DNA of 64,000 nucleotides. Source: Leptodontidium sp. MPI-SDFR-AT-0119 (taxonomy: Eukaryota; Ascomycota; Leotiomycetes; Helotiales; Leptodontidiaceae). Shown here in pieces: positions 35,755-46,919 of this stretch. The notes under the pieces were generated by a model, which saw only the letters and a list, made by a program, of their open reading frames with translations, was not told the origin of the DNA and did not search any database. Both the position numbers and the translations under genes were made by a program. The stretch's first letter is position 1, and each line of letters starts with the position of its first letter. The stretch is from positions 3,720,001 to 3,784,000 of the forward strand of contig JAHLEZ010000001.1 in assembly GCA_020726505.1 (NCBI GenBank), given 5' to 3'.

Positions 35755-37949
35755 GATGAAGAACGTATATAAATAGTGTCCTGCACGAAACTTTGAAAGA
35801 GTGGATGAAAGTTAAAAGTAATGAATCGCCCGGATCCCGTGAAGCAAAGAATAGAATTATCGAACGAAGAATGGAGTGACAAAACAAAAGGGCTTCGAAG
35901 AGGAGGTGAAAGGACTTTTAAACACCTCGCTCGCATCAGTTCCTGGGCACAACTGACAACGACCCATAGTGGACACCGAGCAAACGCCGTCCTACAGCAC
36001 TCGTTGCAAGTTGGGTAGGACTTGGGATGGCTGTCGCCAAGACAGACCACTTTCTAGGTATGCCCACTCACTGGAAACGGCCAGAAACAATCGGCAGGGG
36101 AGGCAGCCTATGCTTGCCTGCTATCTTCACATCGATCAGATCATCGGATGGCAGATCACAGTGGCTGGCAAAGGCTTCTGCACGCAAGACGAGATCAACA
36201 GCCCGGCCCGGTTCAAGCAGCCTCGGCGAAGGATACCCTAGCCAGTGGAGGATAAGGAGCAAGAATTCGCGCGACATAGTGCGGTTTGACCCGCTGCCCA
36301 GCCCTCTGAGATGAAGGAGAACTGCTCAATCATCAGACCACAGCCAACGGGGAGTGAAACCCGATGTTGGGGTGGCAGGAGGAAGCGTGTGAGGCTGTTG
36401 TTTCTAACTGAGCTTGGCCGGTTTTAAACGAGTGGAGTTCGCCAAATAGGGGAAGCCGGTAGGGTCAATCCCCTGCAATGACAGGCATGAGGTGGGAGGC
36501 GCCGAAAATACATTAAATTGTGGAAGGAATAGGCTCAGAGAGTGGAGGATGATCGGATATGTCAGTTCTTCCAATTGGTGGGAAGTCTCTGTAATGGAGC
36601 AAAACAGTCGGGGCGGCCTCACAGCCCTGTGCATATTGAACTCCGTTAAGTATTATTAAGCACATTTCTGCAATACTGTACCAATGAAGCTTGTCAAAAA
36701 TTGCTTGATTAGATCCTATAGGGAATCCATTACTGATGTGGAGTGGAGAGAGGAAAGGAATGTGTGCGGGACTAGCCGGTGACATTGTAACTTTACGGGA
36801 TGTGATGTTTGGAAGATTGACGTCCATGAATTAAATTTTCTTGGGTCGGCCAAGCGGAGAGATATCGACCCCGAAGAATACGTTTAAAGAATGCTACCAA
36901 TTAGCACCATTAATCGATTCCTTTAGATCTGCTACATATACAAGGCTTGACTGAGATTTGATATTGATGCTCGCCTCGTCTTGCCATACCGAACAGATAT
37001 AGGACAGAGACAAACAAGCTTGCGATAAACCAATTGACAAGAGACCCCTTGGCTCCAAGAAATGCAGATGAAATAACAGCTGTGCAAGATGAGCAAAATG
37101 TCCCTTCGACGAGTGTTGTTCCTCAATAAAAGCCAAGTGAACGAACGGATGCCAGGCACTTTTCAAAGCTTGCACCGGCAATCAAATCACACAGCCCACG
37201 ATATCTCAAATTCCTTCATCAAATTCGCATGCCGCCAAGCTTAACTCGTCTGGACTTTCTCAAGCTGATTGCATCAATCCGGTTTGAGTCAGGTGGAGTC
37301 GATAACCCCCTTCCCCTACGCCAAGATCGCCGCGTTGATGCTTAAAACTGACGGACGTGGCGTGCAAATAACCGAATAAGCAGTCTTCTAGAAACTCTAA
37401 ATTTATCTCGGGGTTATCCTGGTTCCATCGGGCAAGCAGACCTCTGCGGGTGGCTCGGTTTAACGGCATTGATCTCCGTCCTTAAATGGAGATCGCAGCG
37501 AGGTTTGCTTTCTCGCCTAGCTTGTTTGGACCTGTGTCTGAACTTGTGTTGAACGCAATCTAATCTGGTTGGTCGGCATCTGTCAGGCAGTGTCAGTGCT
37601 GCCATGTGGTCTCTAGTCTAGTCTGAACTTTCCTCCGGGTGTGACTGATGTGGCGTCTGCGGCAGTTGGGTTGAGGAGGTGGGACAGCTTTTTTACGAAG
37701 GAACGAATAGCCGAAACATGCATTGATCAGTTGGTATGGACGAAAAGTTCATGGACCCCACGACCTGTAATTGTACACTTATCACCCAGAAATATCCATG
37801 GACTACCCCTTGGGTTCTTCTCACGCCAAATGCCATAAAGGTTGCTCTTCGCTTCCTTGCACAAACCTCACCAAAACCCCTAAACGCCTTGGCCACCTTA
37901 AGCTTCCACTATCCCCATATCATCGGTACAATTAGCAAGCGAACTTTGT
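35755..37949. other. Intergenic, about 2.2 kb
   Basis: Promoter of the GEgh16-type gene on one side and the 3' flank of the MYST gene on the other. Only short, unlikely frames are present. No repeat or RNA gene is visible. Confidence 0.5.
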
Positions 37950-40900
37950 TCACTCATCTTCGCCCTCGGCATCCACATCCATCTCTGATGCGATCGCAGG
38001 TGCGTCTTCCATAACTTCATCACGGACATCAAGTGGCCCCTTTCCTTTGCCTTTACCTGGGAGAATAGGCTTCCCTAAACCCTTTCCCTTTCCCTTCCCC
38101 CTGGCATCAAGAATTGGCTTTCCTAATCCTTTGCCTCGACTGACATCGCGCCGTTTCTTCATCGCGGGGGTTTCGAGGGCGACTGCGTCTTCTACTCCCT
38201 CTTCCAAATCCTCATCTCCACTGTCAACACCTTGTTCATTATCATCCCCCTCTCCTTCCTCGTCTCCAAGCAGAACTTCGTTTCCGAGCCTGCTTCTTTG
38301 CTTCAAGAGCTTTGGGGGTAGACCGGGGCCGCTGTCTGCACCATCAAAGTCAGCCTTTGAAGTACCCTTCGGGTAACGTCCGGGGCCTCTACCCGTGCCT
38401 CCACTTTTCCTCCGCGATGTGCTACTTCGGGGCCGTGCTACCGGAGGGCGTCTGGATGAGCCGCCGGAAGGTCGTGATCTCGGCTTGGGTCTTGAAGACG
38501 AGGACAGCCCTGATCTGTTCCGAACTGGTGTAGGTCGAGAACTAGATGGGCGAGGGGTATTGCGGTTCCGGGCGCCCGGGACAGGAGGAAACACTTCGAA
38601 TCGAGTTGGAGGTATGGCAGCAGAAGCTTCATAGTAGGAGACCTTCTTGGGAATGCCATTAAGCTTGGGTCTCGTTTGTGATCCCTCACCATTCGTATCA
38701 GTTTTACCCAGTTTGATGAGTTCTCCGGATTCTGTTGTTAATTTTCCAAGAGATTCGGTGACGGCATCCGTATCACCGTTGGCGAAGGTTTCGAAATCTC
38801 GTTTGCTTGTACTCGATAACTTGGCTGCTGAAATGTCATCATCGTCGTCATCTTCGTCGCGGGGAGCCACCGTATTCAAAGGTGGACCATGGTCAAAAGC
38901 AGAAGCATTCCCTCGACCCATAATATATGGAGTCCAAACCAGACCTTTTGGGTTGAGCCTGGCATAGCCCTTCGCCTCATGCTGCCGAATTACCTCGCGA
39001 TAGTATTCAGTCTTCAGCTTCAGGGCGTAGGTCCCAGTGATAGGGTCTCGAATCAAGGCTCCCATCGCATCCAGTGCTGATATCACATCGTCTGGGGTCA
39101 GGCCCAATTCATCAGAGATCCTTCTGATGCTAGGTATCTTGTCGCGGGGTTTGTAATCCTTGAAGTAGTAGCAGAGTACCAGTCGCCAGTAATTTCGATA
39201 AGACACCAGCCCCATATCCGAGAGCGGCTTTTCTGGTGATCCAGTCTTCTTCTCAACGCGTGTTAAAAGGTACGAGAAATCCATCAGCAGATGCCCATAG
39301 CCTTTCCGCTGGTGGATCGGAAGGACGAGAATACAAGAAACATTGTTCAAGCTGCTCGGCCTCTTCTCCTTGGAAAAGTAGCCAACAAAATGGCAGCCCA
39401 GTTCGTCGTATTCTGTCATGACATAAAAGAGAAAAGGTTCGACGTCGTAGTACAAGGTTTTTGATCCCAGGAACAATTTGGCGAGTAGGCAGAGGTTTTG
39501 GCAGTACAAGGGGTTTTTGCGACCATCTACCTCGAAAATCATAACCTTGCCATCTCTATAGATTTCGTCTCCTGGAGGGTGCTTCCAAGGGCACTTTGTC
39601 TTGTGTCTCCAGGCGACAATATCGGATTCCATATATTTCAAGCAAAATTCGCATATAAACAATGCTTTGTTTCGACTGTATTCTTCCGGGTACGGGGCAG
39701 CGTACCAGATGTCGATCTGGTACTGGCCAAACTCGATATATTCAATCTGACTTGCCGGTCCCGATACTTTGCGTGCTTTCTTGATGCCAGACTTTGCAGC
39801 TGCCACCGCCGCCGCTTGTACGCGTGCCTTCCACTCCTCTTCGGCCTTTTGACGAGCCTCATCGAATTGTCGGCGATGTTCTGGTTTAGGGAGGGTCAAT
39901 GAGGTATCTGCTTCTTGTTCCTTGAGAATTCCGCCATATGGCTTGGATTTCAGCTCGTCCATCTCCTTGTCGTGGAGAGAGTAGAAGGGCTGAGAGTAGC
40001 TTGAAGGAACAAATTGAGACACTGTAGCTGCAGATCGGGATGCGGAGCCACCACTCTTTTTCTTCTTCGGCTTTGGAGGTAGTGACACAATGTGTGCAAG
40101 CTCCACGGGATCGACGCGGAACATGACCTTGATGCTCCTTGGTAGCCTTTCGAGGATAGTAGCAGGTGCTTTCGACGATTTTGGCCGGAGTGACCTAGAG
40201 GCTCGCGGGCTTATTGGAACCTCAGTCTTCCTACTGTTTCCATTGGTTAGGATATTAGCTTTATCAACAACAGAATCAATTTCCATGCTGCCATTGGCTA
40301 ACTCTACCAGCGGATCCGCTGATAGCGCTTTGGATTGACTGGAGCTCGCATCTTTGTCGCGAGTGCGCCTTCTTGGCGTTTCTTCAACTGGATCAGCATC
40401 CGTGGAAGTTTTCCTCTTGCGCAAAAGACGTGACCCGTCCATTGGATCATCTGGTGCAATGAGCTGGTTGAAGACAGAATGCGAGTCGGGCTTCACAGCA
40501 CGTTGAGGTGGAAGAAGGTCCCCTGCGATTCTATCTCTCGATATCCTTCTCGCGGCTGGATCAAGAGGCTCCTCAGGCTCTTCTGGTGCGGAGCCCGGTA
40601 CAAGATTGTTTGTCACGCAATCTGGGCAGTACCAAGTTTCTAGTGCAAAGTCAGAAATTTAAATTTCTTTGCGGCGCTTCCCCGAGTCAGTGTTTACTTA
40701 CCATCTTCCGATTTGAGTGCTCCGGCACCACGGGCGCATTGCCGATGTGCTACAGCCTTGTCAGCCTCGTCATAAATGATGGACCAAAACAAACCATTAT
40801 CACCACAGACCCCGCAAGCTAGGTAAAGCTCGAACTCTTCGCTAGGATCATTTTCCTCATCTTGTTGACAGAATCTAACAAAGTTGTCAGGTTTCAATTT

Positions 40901-41487
40901 CAACATCTGCATGCAAAAAAGGGGTCTTACATGCAGCGATTTGGGTTCGCTATCTCGTCTTCCTCCTCTCCTTCAGCAGCGGGCTCCCATCGTTCCTCAA
41001 CTTCGGCATCCGATGAGTCCTTCGATTCATCATCATCATCCACACCACTTGCGCCGCTTGCAACGCTCACATCGTCTTCATTATCGGACCCAGAAACCAC
41101 ATCTTCGTCGTCGTCATCCAAATTTTTAGGTTGTATTTTGACCGCACCTACACCCTCGGCATCTTCATCTTCATCCTCATCCTCTTCTTCATCGTCGTCA
41201 TCACTTTCTTCGTCACCCAGAACAGCTGATTCTGCCATTTCATCGTCCTCTTCCCCCTCGGCGTCCTCGTCAGAAAGCTCGTCGGTGCCAGTCGCCTCTT
41301 CCTCTTCAGCTTCCGTGCCCTCTATCTGTTCTAGCATTCCATTATGTAGCTGATTGTTGGCCGCGAAGGCATCTGCGTCTGCCATGATATCTGCCGCAAG
41401 CTCATCATCTTCCTCAAACTCGGCATCCTCTTCTGAAGTCGCCATGCTATGCTGGAGCTCCTCCTCCATGAGCACCGCTGCCGCCAT
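37950..41487 (-). CDS. SAS3: MYST-family histone acetyltransferase with PHD finger (Sas3-like)
   Basis: Three exons, complement(37950..40639, 40702..40874, 40931..41487), encode 1139 aa; introns are 62 and 56 bp. Residues 1-180 are extremely acidic. Splicing then assembles a PHD-type finger (about 183-252): NRCIFCQQ, YLACGVCG, HRQC and ETWYCPDC. The MYST domain (about 545-830) has its C2HC zinc finger (C573, C576, H589, C593), the autoacetylated Lys637 (GSKTLYYD), catalytic Cys679 (SCILVLP), the acetyl-CoA loop QRKGYG (687-692) and general-base Glu713 (PEKPLSD). The C-terminus is Ser/Arg-rich, then acidic, then GKGKG-type repeats. By family it acetylates histone H3 (NuA3 complex). It is divergent from the complex I subunit gene, with 632 bp between the ATGs. 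Confidence 0.95.
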
Positions 41488-42119
41488 GCCTAATCAGACC
41501 CTCAGCATTCGTTCAGGTGGGTAAAGGTAAATCTGTGAGGTGTCGTAGTCTCGCGTTGAGAAGTTCGGGGCTTTGGCAAGGGGGGCGCTGATGATGCGCC
41601 GCAGACAGCTAAGGTTAAATGCGATTGTCAAGATTGTGTGGCAGGTGCCGAGTGATATCTTTGAGAAACGACGTATCGAATCCACCACCCTCTTCAATCC
41701 GTCTGGCTGATTGTTGACCGTGGGGGGTTTTTGGAGGAGGTGGAGAGGTATGTGCCTGTGGGGAACCGGCAGGAAGTCGCGATTTGTAGCCACAACGCCA
41801 GCAAGTCAATTAATGACACGATAAAATGAAAAGCGTATAGCCTTCCGACGCGTAGATCAAGTTTGAATTGAGCCGAAATCTGCTCATGGGGTTGTGCTAT
41901 CGCCTGGTTCTCCCGCGCATTTGAACGTGGTTGATGCTGGTCGTCGACACTTGCTGACTAATAATTTTGATAGTCCTGAAGCCTTCCAACGTCTGTCCTC
42001 AGCTATCAAATCGAATCAATCACACTACGACGCAAGGAATTGGGTATGAAGTCTGCGGCATATCGGAAAGAAATGGCAGGTGCTAATTAATTGTTCAGGA
42101 TTGAATTACAACTTCCACC
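41488..42119. other. Divergent promoter of SAS3-like and NDUFA1-like genes
   Basis: 632 bp between the two ATGs. Short overlapping frames on the minus strand (41494-41809) are not convincing. No repeat seen. Confidence 0.55.
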
Positions 42120-42594
42120 ATGGGCGTCCCTTTCGAAGCTCTCCTCCCCTACGGGATCATGCTTGCTGTTCGTACCCTCAGTCCCCCTCTCGCAGAACGA
42201 AGGAGTGTATACTGAGCATTGCAGATGTTCGGTGTTACTGGAGCAGGATTGTCGAAGATTAGGCACATGCAGAACGGTGGAAAGAGAGGAAGGCATTCGG
42301 TGGATCAATGGGACAGGGTAAGCTACCCCCGATCTCTCCTCAGTTCCGAATGCTAACACATTTACAGCAAAGTAATTACTCCGGATTTGTTGAGCTTAGA
42401 GTTGAATCGCTAATTGGGGACAGTGATGGATCGCGATCGCAGATTGACTGGATTCTTGAGAGGACAAACAGACAACCCAGCAGCTCCAGCAGGTTTCGAG
42501 TTGAACAACCCATGGAGAGTACGTATCACCCACCATCTACTTTCCCAATGAATAGGGCTGATGACAATTACAGCTCGAGAAACGGATTATCTAG
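42120..42594 (+). CDS. Complex I accessory subunit NDUFA1/MWFE (fungal 9.5 kDa type), five exons with a 4-nt microexon
   Basis: join(42120..42167, 42225..42317, 42368..42371, 42424..42518, 42574..42594) encodes 86 aa. A single N-terminal membrane helix (VPFEALLPYGIMLAMFGVTGAGL) is followed by the matrix-type motifs HMQNGGKR, HSVDQWDRQMMDRDRRLTGFLRG and ELNNPWRLEKRII, matching the MWFE family (FEILPG, NGGK, W..M.RDRR.SG). The conserved RQMMDRDRR is obtained only if the 4-nt exon CAAA is included. Introns are 57, 50, 52 and 55 bp; the first uses an unusual GTTCGT donor. MWFE is a small inner-membrane subunit needed to assemble NADH:ubiquinone oxidoreductase. The longer frames here are wrong readings. 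Confidence 0.9.
42368..42371 (+). other. 4-nucleotide microexon (CAAA)
   Basis: Flanked by TTTACAG upstream (intron 42318-42367, branch GCTAAC) and GTAATT downstream (intron 42372-42423, branch GCTAAT, 3' end GGACAG). Together with flanking exons it encodes Gln-Met in the conserved RQMMDRDRR. Confidence 0.85.
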
Positions 42595-43117
42595 GTTGGG
42601 GCTGGCTTCTGGAATTGTACATACATACTGCGGAAAGGATCACAATTACGAAGCTTCAATCTACTAGGGAATATTCTGTGATACATTGCCAGTTTGGACA
42701 AGGTACTGATCTCCATGGGTTTTATCTGGCCACTACGGATTCAAAGAGTCCCCTCTCCATACTTCTCGCCCAGTGGCAGAGACATCATCCAGTACGTCCA
42801 TGAATCGCACTGGGACTACTCGAAGCCTTAAATATTAGGCAACAACACAGCCTTTCTTTCTTTCTTTCCTTTCATTGGAGCTTTGGGGGGTATTGATATC
42901 TTGTTGAAGGGAAAGACGATATGAACAAATGGGCAGTGTTCGGAACGAATCAGTACTTGATTAAGAGCGTCAGCCCTTGATGGAGTATGTTCACATGACC
43001 CAACGAAGGGTGAAGTCAAACTACCCAAAAGCATACCCAGCTTAGAAGCCTCTGGGAACTGCGGTCTCGACACAAGGCAATTTCATTTCTCATGCCAGAT
43101 GGCATACATATACGTTT
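42595..43117. other. Convergent intergenic region
   Basis: 3' flanks of the NDUFA1-like (+) and N-acetyltransferase (-) genes. No gene seen; a short CTTT-rich run lies at about 42852-42871. Confidence 0.55.
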
Positions 43118-44414
43118 TCATTCCTTCTTCGGTTTCCCCCTCAATTTCGTCACCAACCCCGTAATCCCACTCCTCTCCTGATCCCCAAGCACAATCCCAA
43201 ACTCCCTCTCCAACACCTCCCACCTCTCAACCTCACTCTCCACGACCTCAACCACCGTTTCCACGCCCCCAAGTCTTCTCTTCAACCTCCCACCCATCAA
43301 ATCAAGCCTCCCTACAACCTCCCCCTCAACCAACAAATTCCTCCCACAGAAAAGTACGTGGTTAAAGAAACTCCCCCTCACATCCCCTGTCGTCTTGAAT
43401 GTCATGACCGCGATATCCTGGAGCAGGAATTCCGTGTCGGTGAAGCAATACATGTCATCCCAGTCGGTATTGCCTTCAGATCGGTGTTGCAGGATCCAGC
43501 ATTTGGAGGATGGGGATGTGAATTCCGGAATGGCGCTGTAGACGAGACGGGTGCGGTCTTTAGTAACGCCCCAGGGAACTTCATTGCCGTCGATTAGTTC
43601 AATCGGGGTTGTCGGGCCTACATTTCATCAGTCGCCATCTCTAGCACTTCCAGTAAATAATCCTTCCTGTTCACCCAACTTCAGGATGCCATCCTACATC
43701 AGAGAAAGAGCGAAGAAAAGAAATAGACGTCAACGCACCAGTCCCTCCAAACCCAACATCAACAAGGAACATCCTCCTCCCAAACCGTACCAGATTAATC
43801 AAGTGATTCCACCCAAAGAACCTCCCCTTCGGCCCACCCTGCACAGCCAACGCAACCCTAGCACCCGTACTCACGACATCCATCCCGAAACTCCTCATCA
43901 CGGTCCCGAAAAAGGTGTTGTTGAGCGTACAAGTACCTCCTCTCCCGCCGCTCGGAGGTCTACCGTTCCACTTACAAACTCTCTCGTTTCTTTCTTCGTC
44001 TTTGCCGATACCAGATCTAATACCAGAACAGGAGCTAGCCGCGACGGATGAAGACTCGTCCTCATCCTCATCACTCAATATTCCCCTTGAACCCGCCCTC
44101 TCACTACCGCCTGGAGAAGTAATCCCCCTACTCCCTACCAAATACTCCCACAATCCTCTCGGGTCCAACGTCCCTGCATGGTGCCAACTATAATGCAGAT
44201 ACAGATTCGAGAAGGGGATTTTCGCCTGCTGGTATTTCTGGAGTACTTGAAGCGTTTCCAGGGCCGAGGAGGAGGTGGCCCACTCTTTTCTTGCTGTGCT
44301 GTTCTTTGATATGTGGTGGAGGAGAGTGTGTGTTTGAGGAGCCGGGAGGGAGATGTGTGATAGGTAAGTTTTGAGAGCCGGGAGGGAGTAGGTTGGGCGG
44401 TGGGAGAGAGGCAT
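43118..44414 (-). CDS. Arylamine N-acetyltransferase with low-complexity insert
   Basis: Two exons, complement(43118..43617, 43739..44414), encode 391 aa; the 121 bp intron splits a Gly codon and restores GFGGTGPTTPIELI. The catalytic triad is visible: Cys162 (GGRGGTCTLNNTFFG), His204 (GWNHLINLV) and Asp219 (FLVDVGFGG). The N-terminal IPFSNLYLHYS matches the family's PFENL..H. Between the conserved EYLVG and RGGTC motifs sits a Ser/Gly/Asp/Glu-rich insert of about 60 residues (about 95-155), unusual for this fold. NATs transfer acetyl or malonyl from CoA to aromatic amines; in Fusarium related enzymes detoxify benzoxazolinones. The substrate here is unknown. The start codon lies 6 bp from a tandem repeat. 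Confidence 0.9.
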
Positions 44415-44420
44415 GGTGTA

Positions 44421-44485
44421 GGAGTGAGGTGTTGGAGTGAGGTGTTGGAGTGAGGTGTTGGAGTGAGGTGTTGGAGTGAGGTGTT
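44421..44485 (+). repeat. 13-bp tandem repeat GGAGTGAGGTGTT, 5 exact copies
   Basis: Five perfect head-to-tail copies begin 7 bp upstream of the N-acetyltransferase ATG, so they fall in its 5' UTR or core promoter. The unit is not a multiple of 3, so it is not coding. Sense-strand (minus) unit: AACACCTCACTCC. Confidence 0.95.
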
Positions 44486-45964
44486 GGCGCCAATTGAGTA
44501 TGCGTGGAAGATGCAGATGTCACAAGTAACTTTAAAAGAACTAAGGAGCAGAATTTAAGAATTGATAGTCTGATGAAGCTACGACGCAGGAGAAAGTTTA
44601 AATTTGACTTAAGTTCATCGATCATCACACAACGCAACGTAACTTAACGCAACACAAACTCTCGCCAGCCACATGCCAGACCGTACCATATCTCCAAACC
44701 GTAGCACAAAACCACTTATCTTATACTAAATAATCACCAAGAATTCGATCTTGTAACCATCACACAGCACTACATTTTTTGAGTTCTTGTCAAGTCCTTG
44801 TATCACTCAGCACTACGCCTCTCACTCGGTGGTACCGTATATCCCAACCGCTAAATCCAGACTGCAGCTCGCTCGCTTATAATACGAGCTCTAATCGAGC
44901 TCACTACATTTACTAGATGGCTAGGTAAAAGTCGAGTTATACAAAAGATACTTAGTCGCAAACACTAATTTCCCTCAAGTAGCCAAGCAATTATACCTAC
45001 GAAAATAAACTTTATTGATCTTTAAATACAACACAATACATGTAGAGCGGCTGGGTAAGCGCTGAGGAAGTCTTCGGGTCAGCTCGGCGATAGCTGCTGC
45101 ACCTCCAAAATCTCTCACTCAATCAATCTATTCAATAGCCGCCCCAAAACAAATCCTCACTACTACCTATCTATAAATACACCCGCCTACTAACAGTACG
45201 CACCGAACTTCTCATCGCGATCAAATACCACATCGTAAAAGAAAATCGCAGATCCTTCAATAAATCTAACTGCCCAAAAGAAAACGACCAACAACACTCA
45301 CTCACTTCTCCCTTCTCCTCCCTCTACTATTGTAACAAAATAAATACATCTTTGGAATTTCATACCCAGTTATCTGCATCTCCCATTCCACTCGGAGGAT
45401 TTCGATGCCTCCTTCCTTTTCTCCCTTCCTAATCCCTATCAAGATCACTATCCCTTCAAGATGACCATTCCACTAAAATTACTATCCCATCAATATTATT
45501 ATCTTATTGTAAATATAACAAATCAACAAAACAATAACTAAAAAATTAAATTAAAAAAAAAAGGGGGGGATTTCAAGAAAGTATCCCAACTCTCCTTCAC
45601 AACCAACTATATAACCGCCCTTAAGACAACCTATCTACGCCTACAAGTCTACAAGTATCCCGTTCACTCTCAGTAATATTCAAACCTAGAAACGGGCTAA
45701 AAATTAGGCGGTGTTCGTGTTTGGTGTACGTACCTAGCATCCTGTCGCCTGAAATAAGGGTTTCGCTAGGTACCTAGGTCTCGTCACTAACGAATAAGGT
45801 TTTGATTAGCGAGGTGTTGTTTATTAGTAGGACCTGGACATGCGACGAGGTGAATGCGGGGTACGAGGTGGTACATTTTTAGTATGGCAGAGTGCGTGGC
45901 ATTCGCACTTAATAAAGAAACGTAGGTAGGTAGAGTAAAGTATTTTGGGACAATTGCGCATACT

Positions 45965-45991
45965 TGCGTGCGTGCGTGCGTGCGTGCGTGC
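45965..45991 (+). repeat. TGCG tetranucleotide repeat
   Basis: Between six and seven copies of TGCG in tandem. Confidence 0.85.
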
Positions 45992-46021
45992 ATAATGGTT
46001 TTGGGCTAGTTACTTACCTAA

Positions 46022-46026
<5 letters not shown>

Positions 46027-46083
<57 letters not shown>

Positions 46084-46098
46084 TGTGTGTGTGTGTGT
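46027..46098 (+). repeat. Compound dinucleotide microsatellite (GA)27(GT)9
   Basis: 54 nt of pure GA followed directly by 18 nt of pure GT. Likely polymorphic in length. The overlapping open frames are artefacts. Confidence 0.95.
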
Positions 46099-46919
46099 AT
46101 ATTATCGAGCTTGCTTCATCAGTCAGCTGTTCGACCTGCTCGTTAGGTATTTTGGATGTGCGTGAGTAGTACTTTAAATCGCAAGCATTCACTGTACAGA
46201 GACAGATACGGAGTTATTACGAGTCTCAAGTAGTCTAAAGATACTAGAATTGGACGAGAGCTATGTAAACAATCCCCGTTTCTTTTCTTTTATCCACGGT
46301 TGCACATGCACATGCCCCATCCGAACTCGATAATTAAATATTTAGTCCCCGTTCTCCCAAGCCCGCCGAAATGCACCGTCTACGCCCATGGAGATAAAGC
46401 AAAGGAGAAAAAAAAAACAAAAAAAAACAAAAGCAATTTCTGTACCCTAGAATACAATTGTCAACAGTCCCCCTGGGGTATACCGGACCGGACACATGAA
46501 CAACGATCTCCCTTTCCGTTCCTTTCCTTCTCTAATGATGTTGTATGAACGAATGAGCGAACGAATGAATGAAAAGTAGATGTGTATCGATGCCTGTCCC
46601 AACGCCCTACGCTGTGCGGTGCGGTACCCTATCACCGACCTTCCGACATGCTTCACACGAAGAGCCCTAAAGCCAAACAATGCTATCCAAGCTATGCCCC
46701 ATCGCCAGTGAGTGTATCCCATTCCCATGAAGACAAAGGAAAAACATGTGCAAAGTTGCGTTGCCAATCCCCACCCATAAACACACCCAAGAAGCGAAAC
46801 ACTTTTCCAAAACGCCTTTCAAACCACAACTCTTATTCTTTCTCGACTCGTTTGTGTACAATTCAAAGTACTAATCTTTGCTCTATCCAAACTGGAGGCG
46901 GCTGATACGATTGGGGATT

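Larger units (their letters stand above)
44415..46919. other. Intergenic, partly AT-rich, with microsatellites
   Basis: About 2.5 kb between the N-acetyltransferase start and the velvet gene's stop. 44660-45680 is AT-rich with TA-rich words and could include a mutated repeat relic. 45965-46098 holds the microsatellite cluster. An A-rich tract is at 46410-46431. No gene is seen. Confidence 0.5.

Noticed and set aside
38047..38376. Plus-strand Pro/Ser/Phe-rich frames opposite the MYST gene
   Set aside because: Antisense shadows of the Gly-Lys-rich and acidic coding sequence.
46010..46192. Arg-Glu and Ser-Leu repeat frames across the (GA)n tract
   Set aside because: Artefacts of the dinucleotide repeat.
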